This document shows positions 49,460 through 57,657 of a stretch of DNA of 64,000 nucleotides, piece by piece. Both the position numbers and the translations under genes were made by a program. How positions within the stretch are numbered: the stretch's first letter is position 1; every line of letters begins with the position of its first letter. The DNA lies in NCBI RefSeq assembly GCF_000210295.1, contig NC_026743.1:620001-684000 (forward strand). The letters run 5' to 3'. Source of the stretch: Trypanosoma brucei gambiense DAL972 (taxonomy: Eukaryota > Euglenozoa > Kinetoplastea > Trypanosomatida > Trypanosomatidae). The notes under the pieces are model-generated. The model did no database searches, was not told the DNA's origin, and was given only the letters and a program-made list of their open reading frames with translations.

Positions 49460-50476
49460 ATGAGTAACGACGATGCTCGGCAAGAGGGCGTTCAGTGGCC
49501 GTCCTCACAGCAATTGGCAGCCCTTGCCGACATAGAAGGTGATGTTCAAATGAAAGCAGCACAACTTGGCTTACTTAGTTCAGAGTACCGTGCGAATATT
49601 GCACGCGTGTTGCACCACTACGAACCGCAGGCTGCGACCTTTCGCACCATTATTTATGCCAGTGAGCAGAAGCGAAAGGCAGTGGAAAGGGAACTCGTGT
49701 GGACAGAACGCATCGCTTTGCTCCAGGAGCAGCGCTGCGGAACAACTATTGTCTCCACGCGCGATTTGATGGTACTTGAGCGGGAACCGTTGCATCCTGT
49801 GGAATGCAGCTTAAAAGAATGTTATCAGAAGCTGGAGAATGTCGCGTACAATGAACTCTGTGTCCTACGAAACTACGAATATCCTCCCAGGCAGGCCGTA
49901 GCTACAATGAGAATGATCATGAGGGTGCGGGGAGAGGAGGATTTGAGCTGGGAAAACGTACAAGTGGTTCTTAGTGAGAACTACTTCTACACTTTCTTCG
50001 TCAGCCGCATGCGCACGCTACTGCAGAAACGCCTTCCAGATGATGTACTGGAGGAGCTTGAGCAGTACTGCCTCAATCCTGAGCACGCACCCGAGGCCCT
50101 TGCGGTAGTTTCCGTACCGCTGGGAGTTATTGGCAGTTTGTTGCACACGGTACGTGACTATTTTCAAGTGATGGACCTTGTGAAGCGGCCAGTGGAGCCC
50201 ATGTCAGTTGAAGAACGCCGCAAGAAGGCCGGTGAGCTGCGCCGTGCCCTGCAGACATTAAAGGAGGACGCCGCCACTGCAACTGAGGGAATGGCTGATC
50301 TGAAGGCGCGTATTGCGAGTAAATTTGTTACCGTGCGTGATGAGTACGATGACACCATGTGTCCACTGCACGACGACTTAGAGAAAAAGACAGAGGATTT
50401 CCTAAAAGTGCTTTCCGGAGACATTCCTGCTGAGGAAGGTGCCACTGGTGAAGGTGAATGCCCCGACGCCATGTAG
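49460..50476 (+). CDS. Free-standing dynein stalk / microtubule-binding-domain-like protein
   Basis: The 338-residue protein resembles the stalk segment of dynein heavy chains and nothing else of the motor. Residues about 25-115 are a charged helix (first half of a coiled coil). From 131 the sequence NELCVLRNYEYPP matches the dynein IKSxxNPP start of the microtubule-binding domain; METAV-like AVATMRMIM follows, then DLSWENVQVVLSENYFYTFF (dynein DWxxAKKLLxDxxFLxxL), LPDDVLEELEQYCLNPEHAPE (IPxxVxxxLxxYxxNPDFxPE) and FQVMDLVKRPVEPM (Y..V...V.PK). A second long helix (about 248-300) would return along the coiled coil. No AAA modules are present. The ATG at 49460 lies only three bases after the first AG (49455-49456) following a long pyrimidine tract, an unusually short leader. 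The spacer to the previous gene is 293 bases. Confidence 0.75.
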   Translation: MSNDDARQEGVQWPSSQQLAALADIEGDVQMKAAQLGLLSSEYRANIARVLHHYEPQAATFRTIIYASEQKRKAVERELVWTERIALLQEQRCGTTIVSTRDLMVLEREPLHPVECSLKECYQKLENVAYNELCVLRNYEYPPRQAVATMRMIMRVRGEEDLSWENVQVVLSENYFYTFFVSRMRTLLQKRLPDDVLEELEQYCLNPEHAPEALAVVSVPLGVIGSLLHTVRDYFQVMDLVKRPVEPMSVEERRKKAGELRRALQTLKEDAATATEGMADLKARIASKFVTVRDEYDDTMCPLHDDLEKKTEDFLKVLSGDIPAEEGATGEGECPDAM

Positions 50477-51457
50477 AGACGGTTAGGTTCCAAAGCATTA
50501 TGACGCGGCGTCTTTGGAGCACAGAAACTGCTGGGAAAGGGCGTACCAGGAAGGAAAGCTGTAAAAAAAGGTGTGTGAGGTGGTATGAAGGCTGGTGGAA
50601 TGAAGATTGGGAACACTGGAAAATAGAGCGGAAGAAACAACGGTGTACGGAATGAAGGCAGCCAAGAGGAGATCGCAGTGGGAAAATGGGAAAGAAGAGG
50701 GGGAGGAAGCCAGGCGGTGAAGGTGAGGAGAGGAGTGAGGAAAAAAAAAAGGTAACTTAGAAAAATAAAAATTGGAAAGACGGCTGCCATCATTCCAGAT
50801 TGTTCACGATAGGGAAAAGGAAAGGAGTGTCTTCGTGATGCCACCAGATTATTTTATTTAAATATGTGCATGTTTTTTTTTTCTTTGTTTTACCTGGGCA
50901 CATAAAAGGTGCGGTAAAGGACATCTCATGCAATATTTATTATCCATTATGTATATTACTGCCCAACATCTGGCACACCGACCTCGATGAGAGCGGTGCT
51001 CTCCCTTAAATAAGTTCTAGATGTCTGTCCTATAAACACTTTGCGGGGCAAAGAAGAATCTTCCACCCACCTTACTTTTTTTTCCTTTCTTTGGAAAGAT
51101 CAATGTATACATGTATACAGGTCTTCCGTACAGTTGATGTGAAAGGTGTGGTCAAAGAGAATGCGTAAGTGTTTAACACGCTGACTGGAGGACATACATG
51201 AGGATGGTTATTACACTAAAAAACCTTGGGGCCACGTATGTGTGCATGTTTGTGTGGTAAAGCACATTTGGTTTCATAGTTGTGCCGTCAGATTTTTCTT
51301 TTTCTCTTTCTGAACGCAGCGTGAACTCTGTCAACCCTTCCTTTACACACATGCAACTTTCTTTTCCTTATCTGGAATTCAACACATTTGCACATTGCCG
51401 CGGGAAATATCTGTAGGTGAGGTTAGGGAGATCGACGCGCTTTCTCTTTCTTTCTTG
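50477..51457 (+). other. Intergenic region, 1.0 kb
   Basis: No gene seen. The first 300 bases are purine-rich. Pyrimidine tracts end in AG at 51318-51319 and 51415-51416; after the second, the first ATG is 51458. With the first acceptor, a 21-codon uORF (51352-51417) would precede the gene. Confidence 0.5.
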
Positions 51458-52948
51458 ATGCCAGCCACCAGGGAGGGGACGAAGAGCGTTACCGCCGAAA
51501 CGTTTGCGGTTGAGATTGTCCATCTTGTTCGTTTACATCAAATTCACACAGTGACGCTATGTTGTCCAACAGAAGAACTTCGGGTGGAGGCAGCGGCGCT
51601 CCCAATGGCATCTACAATTACCGTTGAGGCACGATTGCTTAGCTCGCTCGATTGGAACTGCGATACGGCTAAGAACTGCACTTTTGACGCGGTGCTAGCG
51701 AAAAGTAATGGAACAGTATTCACATATCACATCTTATTTGCGACCGCTGTGACTTCGAGAGACTCCGCGGGTGCTGCTATTTCTGAAAGGCAAGGAACGC
51801 AGCTTAGTGCCCACTGGTGTTCGCAGCTGCAGCGGCGGCTGGCTATCTGTTCCGCTCTCACAGGCGTTCCAAGTCATCTATCGGTGTTGCTGCTCCCGTA
51901 CGTACCGCACCTATCGTGGAACAGGGATCGCGATGGGATCCTCGGCGCAATTCACAGCGCGACGATGATATCGACGGTAACGGCACGGGACCTGGATGAT
52001 AATGACACATCGGAGGCGAGGTACGATGTCCGTGTTGCCGCTCTTCTTAACGCGGCAGTTCCGCTTGGTCCCCGTGTGGGTTATCACACAGTGGCTTTGT
52101 TCTTGAATGCCATCGATGGGGATGCCTGTTTTAGGGAGGCACTTTCTCCAAACAACTTGCGCGAAAGCAGAAAACGAGTGCGACAGTCTCAGAAGGGATG
52201 CATTAAACCGGGGAAAGATACATCGTTTTGTTTTCCCCTCCTAGCTGGGTTCAACGAAAAGTATCTGCTCCCAGCGCTGTCGTGGGGAGCGCTACACGCG
52301 AGCACCCTGGAAGGTAAAGGTAACCACTACGACGTGTGTGGGCTTGGAAAAGACATGGGCTGCAGTGTCTACCTCCGCGGTACTCTTGACGCTCTCCGTG
52401 TGCGCAGCGTTACAGTCATTGTGGACGGGCCGCGCGATTTGTGGTACCGTGTGATATCGCCATATGGGGACACTGCGGCTCCGGTAGCTAGCATGAAACC
52501 TTCTCTGCTGCAGCTTGCGGGAAAGCTTGCAGAAACAGTTGAGGCGGCCTTATGCCGGTTGGTTGCCGAGAACTCGGACAGCTTTGTCCATCGCGCGATG
52601 GTCTCACCCTCCAGAGAGGATGGTGCGGCGTCTGTTGCCGCTGGGCCTGAAATCGAGGTCGGGACGATAGTGCCTATAGGGCAGTCATGCCCACTACTGA
52701 TACAGAGTATTGCAGATAGTTTGGCACACATCGTGCGAACGTCGCAGAATCCACTTTTCGTAGCAGACGTTCAGCGGCTACTGCAGTTACATTTGATGGA
52801 AGGTGACACGCCATCACATGTGATGGAATTAAATGCTGATGGCGGAGTTGTGGCGGAAAGTCGTGGTGACGCTGCCACTCAGTCATCAGTTGGCTCAACC
52901 GCTGCAGCACTTCAGTGGGCTGTCGAAACACGTCTCCTGAAGCTGTAA
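51458..52948 (+). CDS. Uncharacterised protein, 496 aa
   Basis: I do not recognise the family. The protein is soluble and looks globular, with alternating hydrophobic strands (VTLCCPTEEL, SVTVIVDGP) and helices, many cysteines in the first half, and a Ser/Ala-rich disordered loop at about 380-400. The segment around GMGCSVYLRGTLDALRVRSVTVIV faintly recalls the chaperonin strand-helix region (LLRGxxxxxxxExE), but the rest does not support a CCT assignment. The frame is open upstream to a TTG at 51395, but 51458 is its first ATG and lies 42 bases after a predicted SL acceptor. Confidence 0.75.
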   Translation: MPATREGTKSVTAETFAVEIVHLVRLHQIHTVTLCCPTEELRVEAAALPMASTITVEARLLSSLDWNCDTAKNCTFDAVLAKSNGTVFTYHILFATAVTSRDSAGAAISERQGTQLSAHWCSQLQRRLAICSALTGVPSHLSVLLLPYVPHLSWNRDRDGILGAIHSATMISTVTARDLDDNDTSEARYDVRVAALLNAAVPLGPRVGYHTVALFLNAIDGDACFREALSPNNLRESRKRVRQSQKGCIKPGKDTSFCFPLLAGFNEKYLLPALSWGALHASTLEGKGNHYDVCGLGKDMGCSVYLRGTLDALRVRSVTVIVDGPRDLWYRVISPYGDTAAPVASMKPSLLQLAGKLAETVEAALCRLVAENSDSFVHRAMVSPSREDGAASVAAGPEIEVGTIVPIGQSCPLLIQSIADSLAHIVRTSQNPLFVADVQRLLQLHLMEGDTPSHVMELNADGGVVAESRGDAATQSSVGSTAAALQWAVETRLLKL

Positions 52949-53521
52949 GGTGCACTGGAACCTAGTCGACTCCTCTAGTGGGGAAAAGGGGGTGATGGCG
53001 ACTCTCCTCTCGTTGTCCCTTTTTCGTTTACTGTTTTTTGTTGTTATTATTATGCTTTTTTTTTTAGGAGCGCTTGCTTCTTGGCTTCATTGTTATTTTT
53101 CTTTGCATTTTCATGCCGTGGTGCTTTGTCCACATTACTTTTAGTAGTTTCCACTTTGCTCTGTATTTTTCCTTTCGTTGTCGAATCTCGCCCCGTTTCT
53201 TCTCTGGACGGTGGCTTACGGTTCCAAGCGGCCCAAATATGCATATATGGAGCAAGTGTCGGTCGTGGTTTCAATTAAGTTGAAACAACGAATTTTCTCC
53301 CTTTAAAAAAAATAATATATATATATATATATATATAATATACCTATTTCCTACTATTTGCTCCGTTAGAGATCCTCATTTCCCTCTTTCCTTTTCCGTT
53401 GCTTTAGAAGTATGCATGCATTAACCAATTAGCCACCTCGTGTAGCATTGCTCTCGGTTCCCTTCAAAGGTTCGTGTTGAGGGTTGGCGGTTGCAGATCA
53501 AACTCCCACACTTCCGTCTAA
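52949..53521 (+). other. Intergenic region
   Basis: No gene. T-rich, with a (TA)12 at 53314-53337. A pyrimidine tract ends in TAG at 53405-53407; further AGs occur at 53468-53469 and 53495-53496, the last 25 bases before the next ATG. Confidence 0.5.
53314..53337. repeat. (AT)12 microsatellite
   Basis: Perfect AT repeat about 185 bases upstream of the next start codon. Confidence 0.9.
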
Positions 53522-53932
53522 ATGCATCCCCGTGTTGCTAAACTTTACTTGGAGTTTATGCAGTTGGCCCCACATGCCGCGACATTTTGTGGGTCCACTA
53601 CGGCGTACAGGGCTGCTGTTCAAGAGGGTTTCAGCGCCACTCGAGTAGTGCCTGGCACACCGGAGTTTGCTCATAGCTTAGCTAAAGGTCGCTCTGTTCT
53701 TGGGCGTCTGCAAGATCTCATAACCGTACGGAAGTATCGTGCAATGGTGAAGCGATACAGCTGGTCTAGCTATAAGAATAAACAGGAGTTGGTGGCGCTA
53801 CTCGGAGAGACGAAGGCTCAGAATGAGTTGCTGGGCTTCAATAACCGAGACGTTTATGGTTACGATGATCACTACTGTCACCATGCACCCAGTAAACCAA
53901 TGGGGGGTGAGGGTGATTTTTCTGAAAAATAG
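53522..53932 (+). CDS. Small protein, possible LYR-motif family member
   Basis: The 136-residue protein begins with VAKLYLEFMQLA, like the start of LYR (Complex1_LYR) proteins (VLxLYRxFLR), followed by a YRAAVQEGFSATR helix similar to the second helix of that family, and a third helix with GRLQDLITVRKYR. The arginine of the LYR triad is a leucine here, so the assignment is tentative. LYR proteins act in mitochondria as assembly factors for respiratory complexes, Fe-S delivery or the mitoribosome. The last 40 residues are His/Tyr/Gly-rich and probably disordered. Confidence 0.65.
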   Translation: MHPRVAKLYLEFMQLAPHAATFCGSTTAYRAAVQEGFSATRVVPGTPEFAHSLAKGRSVLGRLQDLITVRKYRAMVKRYSWSSYKNKQELVALLGETKAQNELLGFNNRDVYGYDDHYCHHAPSKPMGGEGDFSEK

Positions 53933-54449
53933 TCTGATGGTTGGTAGCGGGGTGTTAGTGGTGTGTAGGGGTGGCGTGTGTTTGTAGTTATCGCCATCAT
54001 CATTTCACTGTGAGAAGAATATGTGTACGACTTTTCAAAAATGCAAGTGTTAACGACTTCTCTGTTTGTTTTGTGCACAATCTTCACTTTCATATTGTTC
54101 GTCGCCAGCCTTGTGCCAATGAGTGGTGTGTTAAACGTACGTGCTACATGGAGTCATCCGTTTCCTTTCAAGGCTGCTTTACGGTCAAAGCAATGCAAAT
54201 GCGTGATTGTGTTGGAGTAAATATCGAGTAGAAGTTGAAAAACAAGAGAAAAGCAATATGTGCTGCTTTCGCTGTTCCTGTCTCTGCTGGGCCCGCATGA
54301 TTTACTGCCCCTCAATAAAAAAATAATACTTATGACTACACACATATATACATATCTCCTTCTTTCTGTTTTTTCGTTGTGATGTTTGCACGCTTATTTT
54401 GACCTGTGCTCTCACCGTAGATCGCACCGGAGGGGCACGAACTGTAGCC
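53933..54449 (+). other. Intergenic region with clear SL acceptor
   Basis: No gene. The pyrimidine tract at 54356-54378 is followed by the first AG at 54419-54420, giving a 29-base 5' UTR for the ribosomal protein gene. Confidence 0.6.
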
Positions 54450-54791
54450 ATGCCGCCAAAGAAGGGAGGAAAGGATACCAAGCAGGCGCCCAAGAAGGGC
54501 AAGATGGAGAACCTCAACAAGGGTGCCAAGAAGGCCACAAAGAAGTGGTCTAAAGGTCGCACCCGTGAGGCACTTCAGAACGCCGTTATGTTCGATAAGG
54601 AGACGATGGACAAACTCATGAAGGAAGTACCGAAGTACAAGGTCATCACACCATCCATCATCAGTGACCGTCTGAAAATCTCCGTGGCTCTTGCTGGGAA
54701 GGGGCTCCAGCACTTGTGCAGGCAGGGGCTCATTCGGTTGGTTTCATGCAGCAGTAAGTTTCGCGTTTACACGCGCGCTGCTACCGCATAA
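54450..54791 (+). CDS. RPS25: 40S ribosomal protein eS25
   Basis: A 113-residue protein with the eS25 pattern: a Lys-rich N-terminus MPPKKGGKDTKQAPKK, then KKWSKGRTREALQNAVMFDKETMDKLMKEVPKYKVITPSIISDRLKI and a winged-helix ending in CRQGLIRLVSCSSKFRVYTR. eS25 sits on the head of the small subunit near the E site. The ATG at 54450 is the first after the acceptor at 54420. The codon choice looks biased (AAG for Lys, CTC/CTT for Leu) as expected for a highly expressed gene. Confidence 0.96.
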   Translation: MPPKKGGKDTKQAPKKGKMENLNKGAKKATKKWSKGRTREALQNAVMFDKETMDKLMKEVPKYKVITPSIISDRLKISVALAGKGLQHLCRQGLIRLVSCSSKFRVYTRAATA

Positions 54792-55358
54792 AGGAGGGAG
54801 AACTGGGCTTATCGATGAAGAGGGAAAGTAGGCGAATGCAAACTAACATTTCTCGGTTGTGACCATGACGATGCTGGGGCCGCCACGAGGTGGCGCGCGA
54901 GTTTGCAACAGCATTTTGCTTGGTGTGCCAACTCTACTTTCCTTTTTTTAATTATTATCCCCTTTCATTCCTCCCCTTCCTGCTGCTTCCGTGTGAATAC
55001 TTTGCCTTATTTCTTTTACAATAGTTTGTCTACTAACACGTGTTGTTTTGCGTAGGGCTACGCACATAGCGTTTGTGTTTTGCGGGACGACCGTCATTGT
55101 TCTGCACTCCTGTGCCTTTTTTTTTTTTTCGAAACTCTTGCCGCAATCGCTTGTGCAGCACTCTCCTCCCTGTCTTGCTTTTTTTTTTCTATCATTCCTA
55201 CCCGCAATTTTGTGCTTTGGTACAGTTTCCGCCCTGTAACTTTAGGTTATTTGGGTGATCGGGTCCAGTGGTATACAAGACCCACTTCGTGAACGCACGT
55301 ATATTACCACTCTCCCGCACCGAGTTGGAGCGTGTGGTTTGTACTGCTTATACCAAGA
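54792..55358 (+). other. Intergenic region
   Basis: No gene. Two T-rich tracts end in CAG at 55156-55158 and 55223-55225. No ATG lies between the second and 55359. Confidence 0.55.
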
Positions 55359-56498
55359 ATGGAGCGCGTTACCCTCAGTGCACCATTCAATGGAAGGCGA
55401 TTGCTTTCCAATGAATCCCTTGTTGAAAGTCAAGAGGCGAGGAAAGGTGGATTATCCTCAAATAAATTTCCAGGACGTGGCCCCCGGAGTGTTGAACCCC
55501 CGTTACAATCGCAAGACAAGGACCCAACCATCAAGAAACCCACAGCGCTGGTGATGGCACCGTTGGGGAATACCGGGTTGGCACTACCTCGTCTGCCTAC
55601 AGTGCCCGTGCCGAACGTCGGGCGCCGAATTTTTAAGCGCCCGAGCCTACACATCCCAGTTGGGACGTTGGAACCTGTTATAAACTTGCATCAACTGAAG
55701 AAAGTGGGGGAACAGGTCGGCCGTCGGCATGGTGAACACACTCTAAGTCGTAACACTGAAGTTGGGACCGAGTGGAAGACAGGCTCTGGTGTTGGAGAAC
55801 TCGCAAATGCGAAGAAGTCTCTACGACCCCGGACAGCGTTGGAGTCACCCACGGCAGCGCGCCGGCGGGCACAATCAGAGACAATTGCAGATCCCTTCAC
55901 CATTCGTCGCGAGGGGTGCGTCTCGCTGGGATTGAGTCAGGGCTTGAAAAGCGGCTCGGTACTCGCTCATACATTATCATCGATGCGGCCGAGGTCGACA
56001 GTTGTTGATGGCCTTGTTTGCTCCTCTTTACGACAACAAGAACAACCGGAAGGTGTTTTCGCAAGCGAATGCGGAGGGATCATGGGATACGGTGCAACAG
56101 CAACAACAAACGCTCTGGTTTCTTCTTCAAATTCGCCTAATAAGATTACTGACGAAACTTCTGGTATGTGTATGAGCGACAGCTTTAGCGGGGGATCGAG
56201 CAGCGGTGATGGCAGTGACATTGAGGATCTTGATGATGAAGGGAATAGTCGCCCACATTCCTGTTTCAGGGATAGAATTGTGATTAGTGTCTCTTCTGGT
56301 AATAACAGAGGAGGGCGGTACTTCACCCATGAAAGTAAGATAAGAGATATTTCCCGCCGGGTGGCGTACAACAACTTCCTTGACGAAGAAGATATTCCTG
56401 TGGTCTCTACACGTAGCCTTGTTCGTAGGCCAAACGGAACCCGCGTAACAATGAAAGAGGGCACCAAGGAGGATGGCATTCCTTCTACGACCCAGTAA
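55359..56498 (+). CDS. Uncharacterised, largely disordered protein, 379 aa
   Basis: No family recognised. It is rich in Ser, Arg, Gly and Pro, with a Pro/Val-rich segment at about 70-110 (PRLPTVPVPNVGRR, then RRPSLHIPVGTLEP-like) that looks like short linear motifs, an acidic Ser/Asp tract at about 285-305 (SSSGDGSDIEDLDDEGN) and a C-terminal ISRRVAYNNFLDEEDIPVVS stretch that may be a helix with conserved function. No membrane segment. The ATG at 55359 is the first after the predicted acceptor at 55225; the frame is open upstream only to a GTG. Confidence 0.7.
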   Translation: MERVTLSAPFNGRRLLSNESLVESQEARKGGLSSNKFPGRGPRSVEPPLQSQDKDPTIKKPTALVMAPLGNTGLALPRLPTVPVPNVGRRIFKRPSLHIPVGTLEPVINLHQLKKVGEQVGRRHGEHTLSRNTEVGTEWKTGSGVGELANAKKSLRPRTALESPTAARRRAQSETIADPFTIRREGCVSLGLSQGLKSGSVLAHTLSSMRPRSTVVDGLVCSSLRQQEQPEGVFASECGGIMGYGATATTNALVSSSNSPNKITDETSGMCMSDSFSGGSSSGDGSDIEDLDDEGNSRPHSCFRDRIVISVSSGNNRGGRYFTHESKIRDISRRVAYNNFLDEEDIPVVSTRSLVRRPNGTRVTMKEGTKEDGIPSTTQ

Positions 56499-57657
56499 AA
56501 GCACGTTGTGCAATAAGCGTGTGTGTGTGATGAAAAAGAAAGTGAGCTGGGAGGAATGATAAGTAGCCTTTATTTATATATATATATGAAGGTGCAATGC
56601 TCTTACCAACAAATCGACGCTCATTTTTTTTTTCCGTATCGATTCTGCGGTTGTGCTACAAGTTCTGTTAGTGTTTCTTCATAGTTTATATCGTCAGCAT
56701 TCCTTTTATTTTATTATTCGTGCGTATGCGATCGTTCGTTGTACCTTCATTCTTTTATAAGTCTTTGTCTTCCCCTTTCTTCGATGTGAAGCATGAAGTA
56801 AAGAAGGGGAAGAATTTTCTACCATCGTTTAATATTTGATATCCCTTTTCTTTTGATTAATTTTTTCCCCTTTGGGCTGTTGTTTGTGACTTCCCCCCCC
56901 TCCCCTACCTTCAGATGGTAGGAGATAAATTTATTAACACCTCTCCCTCTTTACCACAACTGGTTGCCGGCAAAGTGAACACTCGCTGACTTTATATATC
57001 CAATCCTCTGAATATAGATGCTTCTCGTTTTTGTGGAAGGCAGAAACGAGTTTAGTAGAGATGTAGCATCAGCATAATATGGATAGTTGCTCATTCTGTG
57101 GATGTGTTCTCTTTAGCATGCATATCTGCTGCTTTTTACTCTTCCTCTATCGCCTTCCCATTTATCAACAGACTGTCATTCCCTTCCCTATTTGTTGTCA
57201 GTAATTTATTTATATATACCGTTGATATAATAATAATAATACTGGGTATCTTACGGCTCCAGCAACCTTATATTATCTGAGAATTGACACCGACGGCGCA
57301 TATGCGGCTGTCGTAAAACCCTCCCTTCACTCTACTTTTGATTTTTTTTTCCCCTCCGATGAACGTTGTTCCGTCATGTATGTGATTCCACTTTATTGCC
57401 ATAACCTTGTGTGTTTGTGCACGTCGAGTGCTTTGTTAATTTGTATGAAAAGCGGTTGAAAATCTTCGACTAATTTTCACCTCTTTTTTGTGATTCCACT
57501 CTCTTTATCGTGATGCGCACACAGGGAAAGGAATAATTAAACGACAAGAAAGAGGAGGATATTAAGAGGACATAAACCTAAGGGAGAACGTCACATATAA
57601 TATTCTGTACAGTCGCCTCACCCGACATAGGGAGTGAGAAGGGACACGGCCACGCCC
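56499..57657 (+). other. 1.2 kb intergenic region
   Basis: No gene seen. A short (TA)7 lies at 56574-56587. T-rich throughout. A pyrimidine tract leads to CAG at 57522-57524; the first ATG after it is the POC1 start at 57658. Confidence 0.55.

Noticed and set aside
50164..50844. 226-codon frame on the - strand
   Set aside because: Mostly antisense to the dynein-stalk-like gene and purine-rich 3' flank; the translation is a Phe/Pro/Ser-rich low-complexity string. All other genes are on + and polycistrons do not switch strand within such a short stretch.
50477..51400. Checked for a tRNA or snRNA gene in the gene-free stretch
   Set aside because: No A-box/B-box pair or cloverleaf could be seen.
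51458..52948. Assignment as a CCT chaperonin subunit
   Set aside because: Only one short stretch is reminiscent; the ATP-binding GDGTT and the GGG motifs are missing.
55967..56479. 170-codon frame on the - strand
   Set aside because: Fully antisense to the disordered protein gene; Ser/Leu-rich mirror of its codons.
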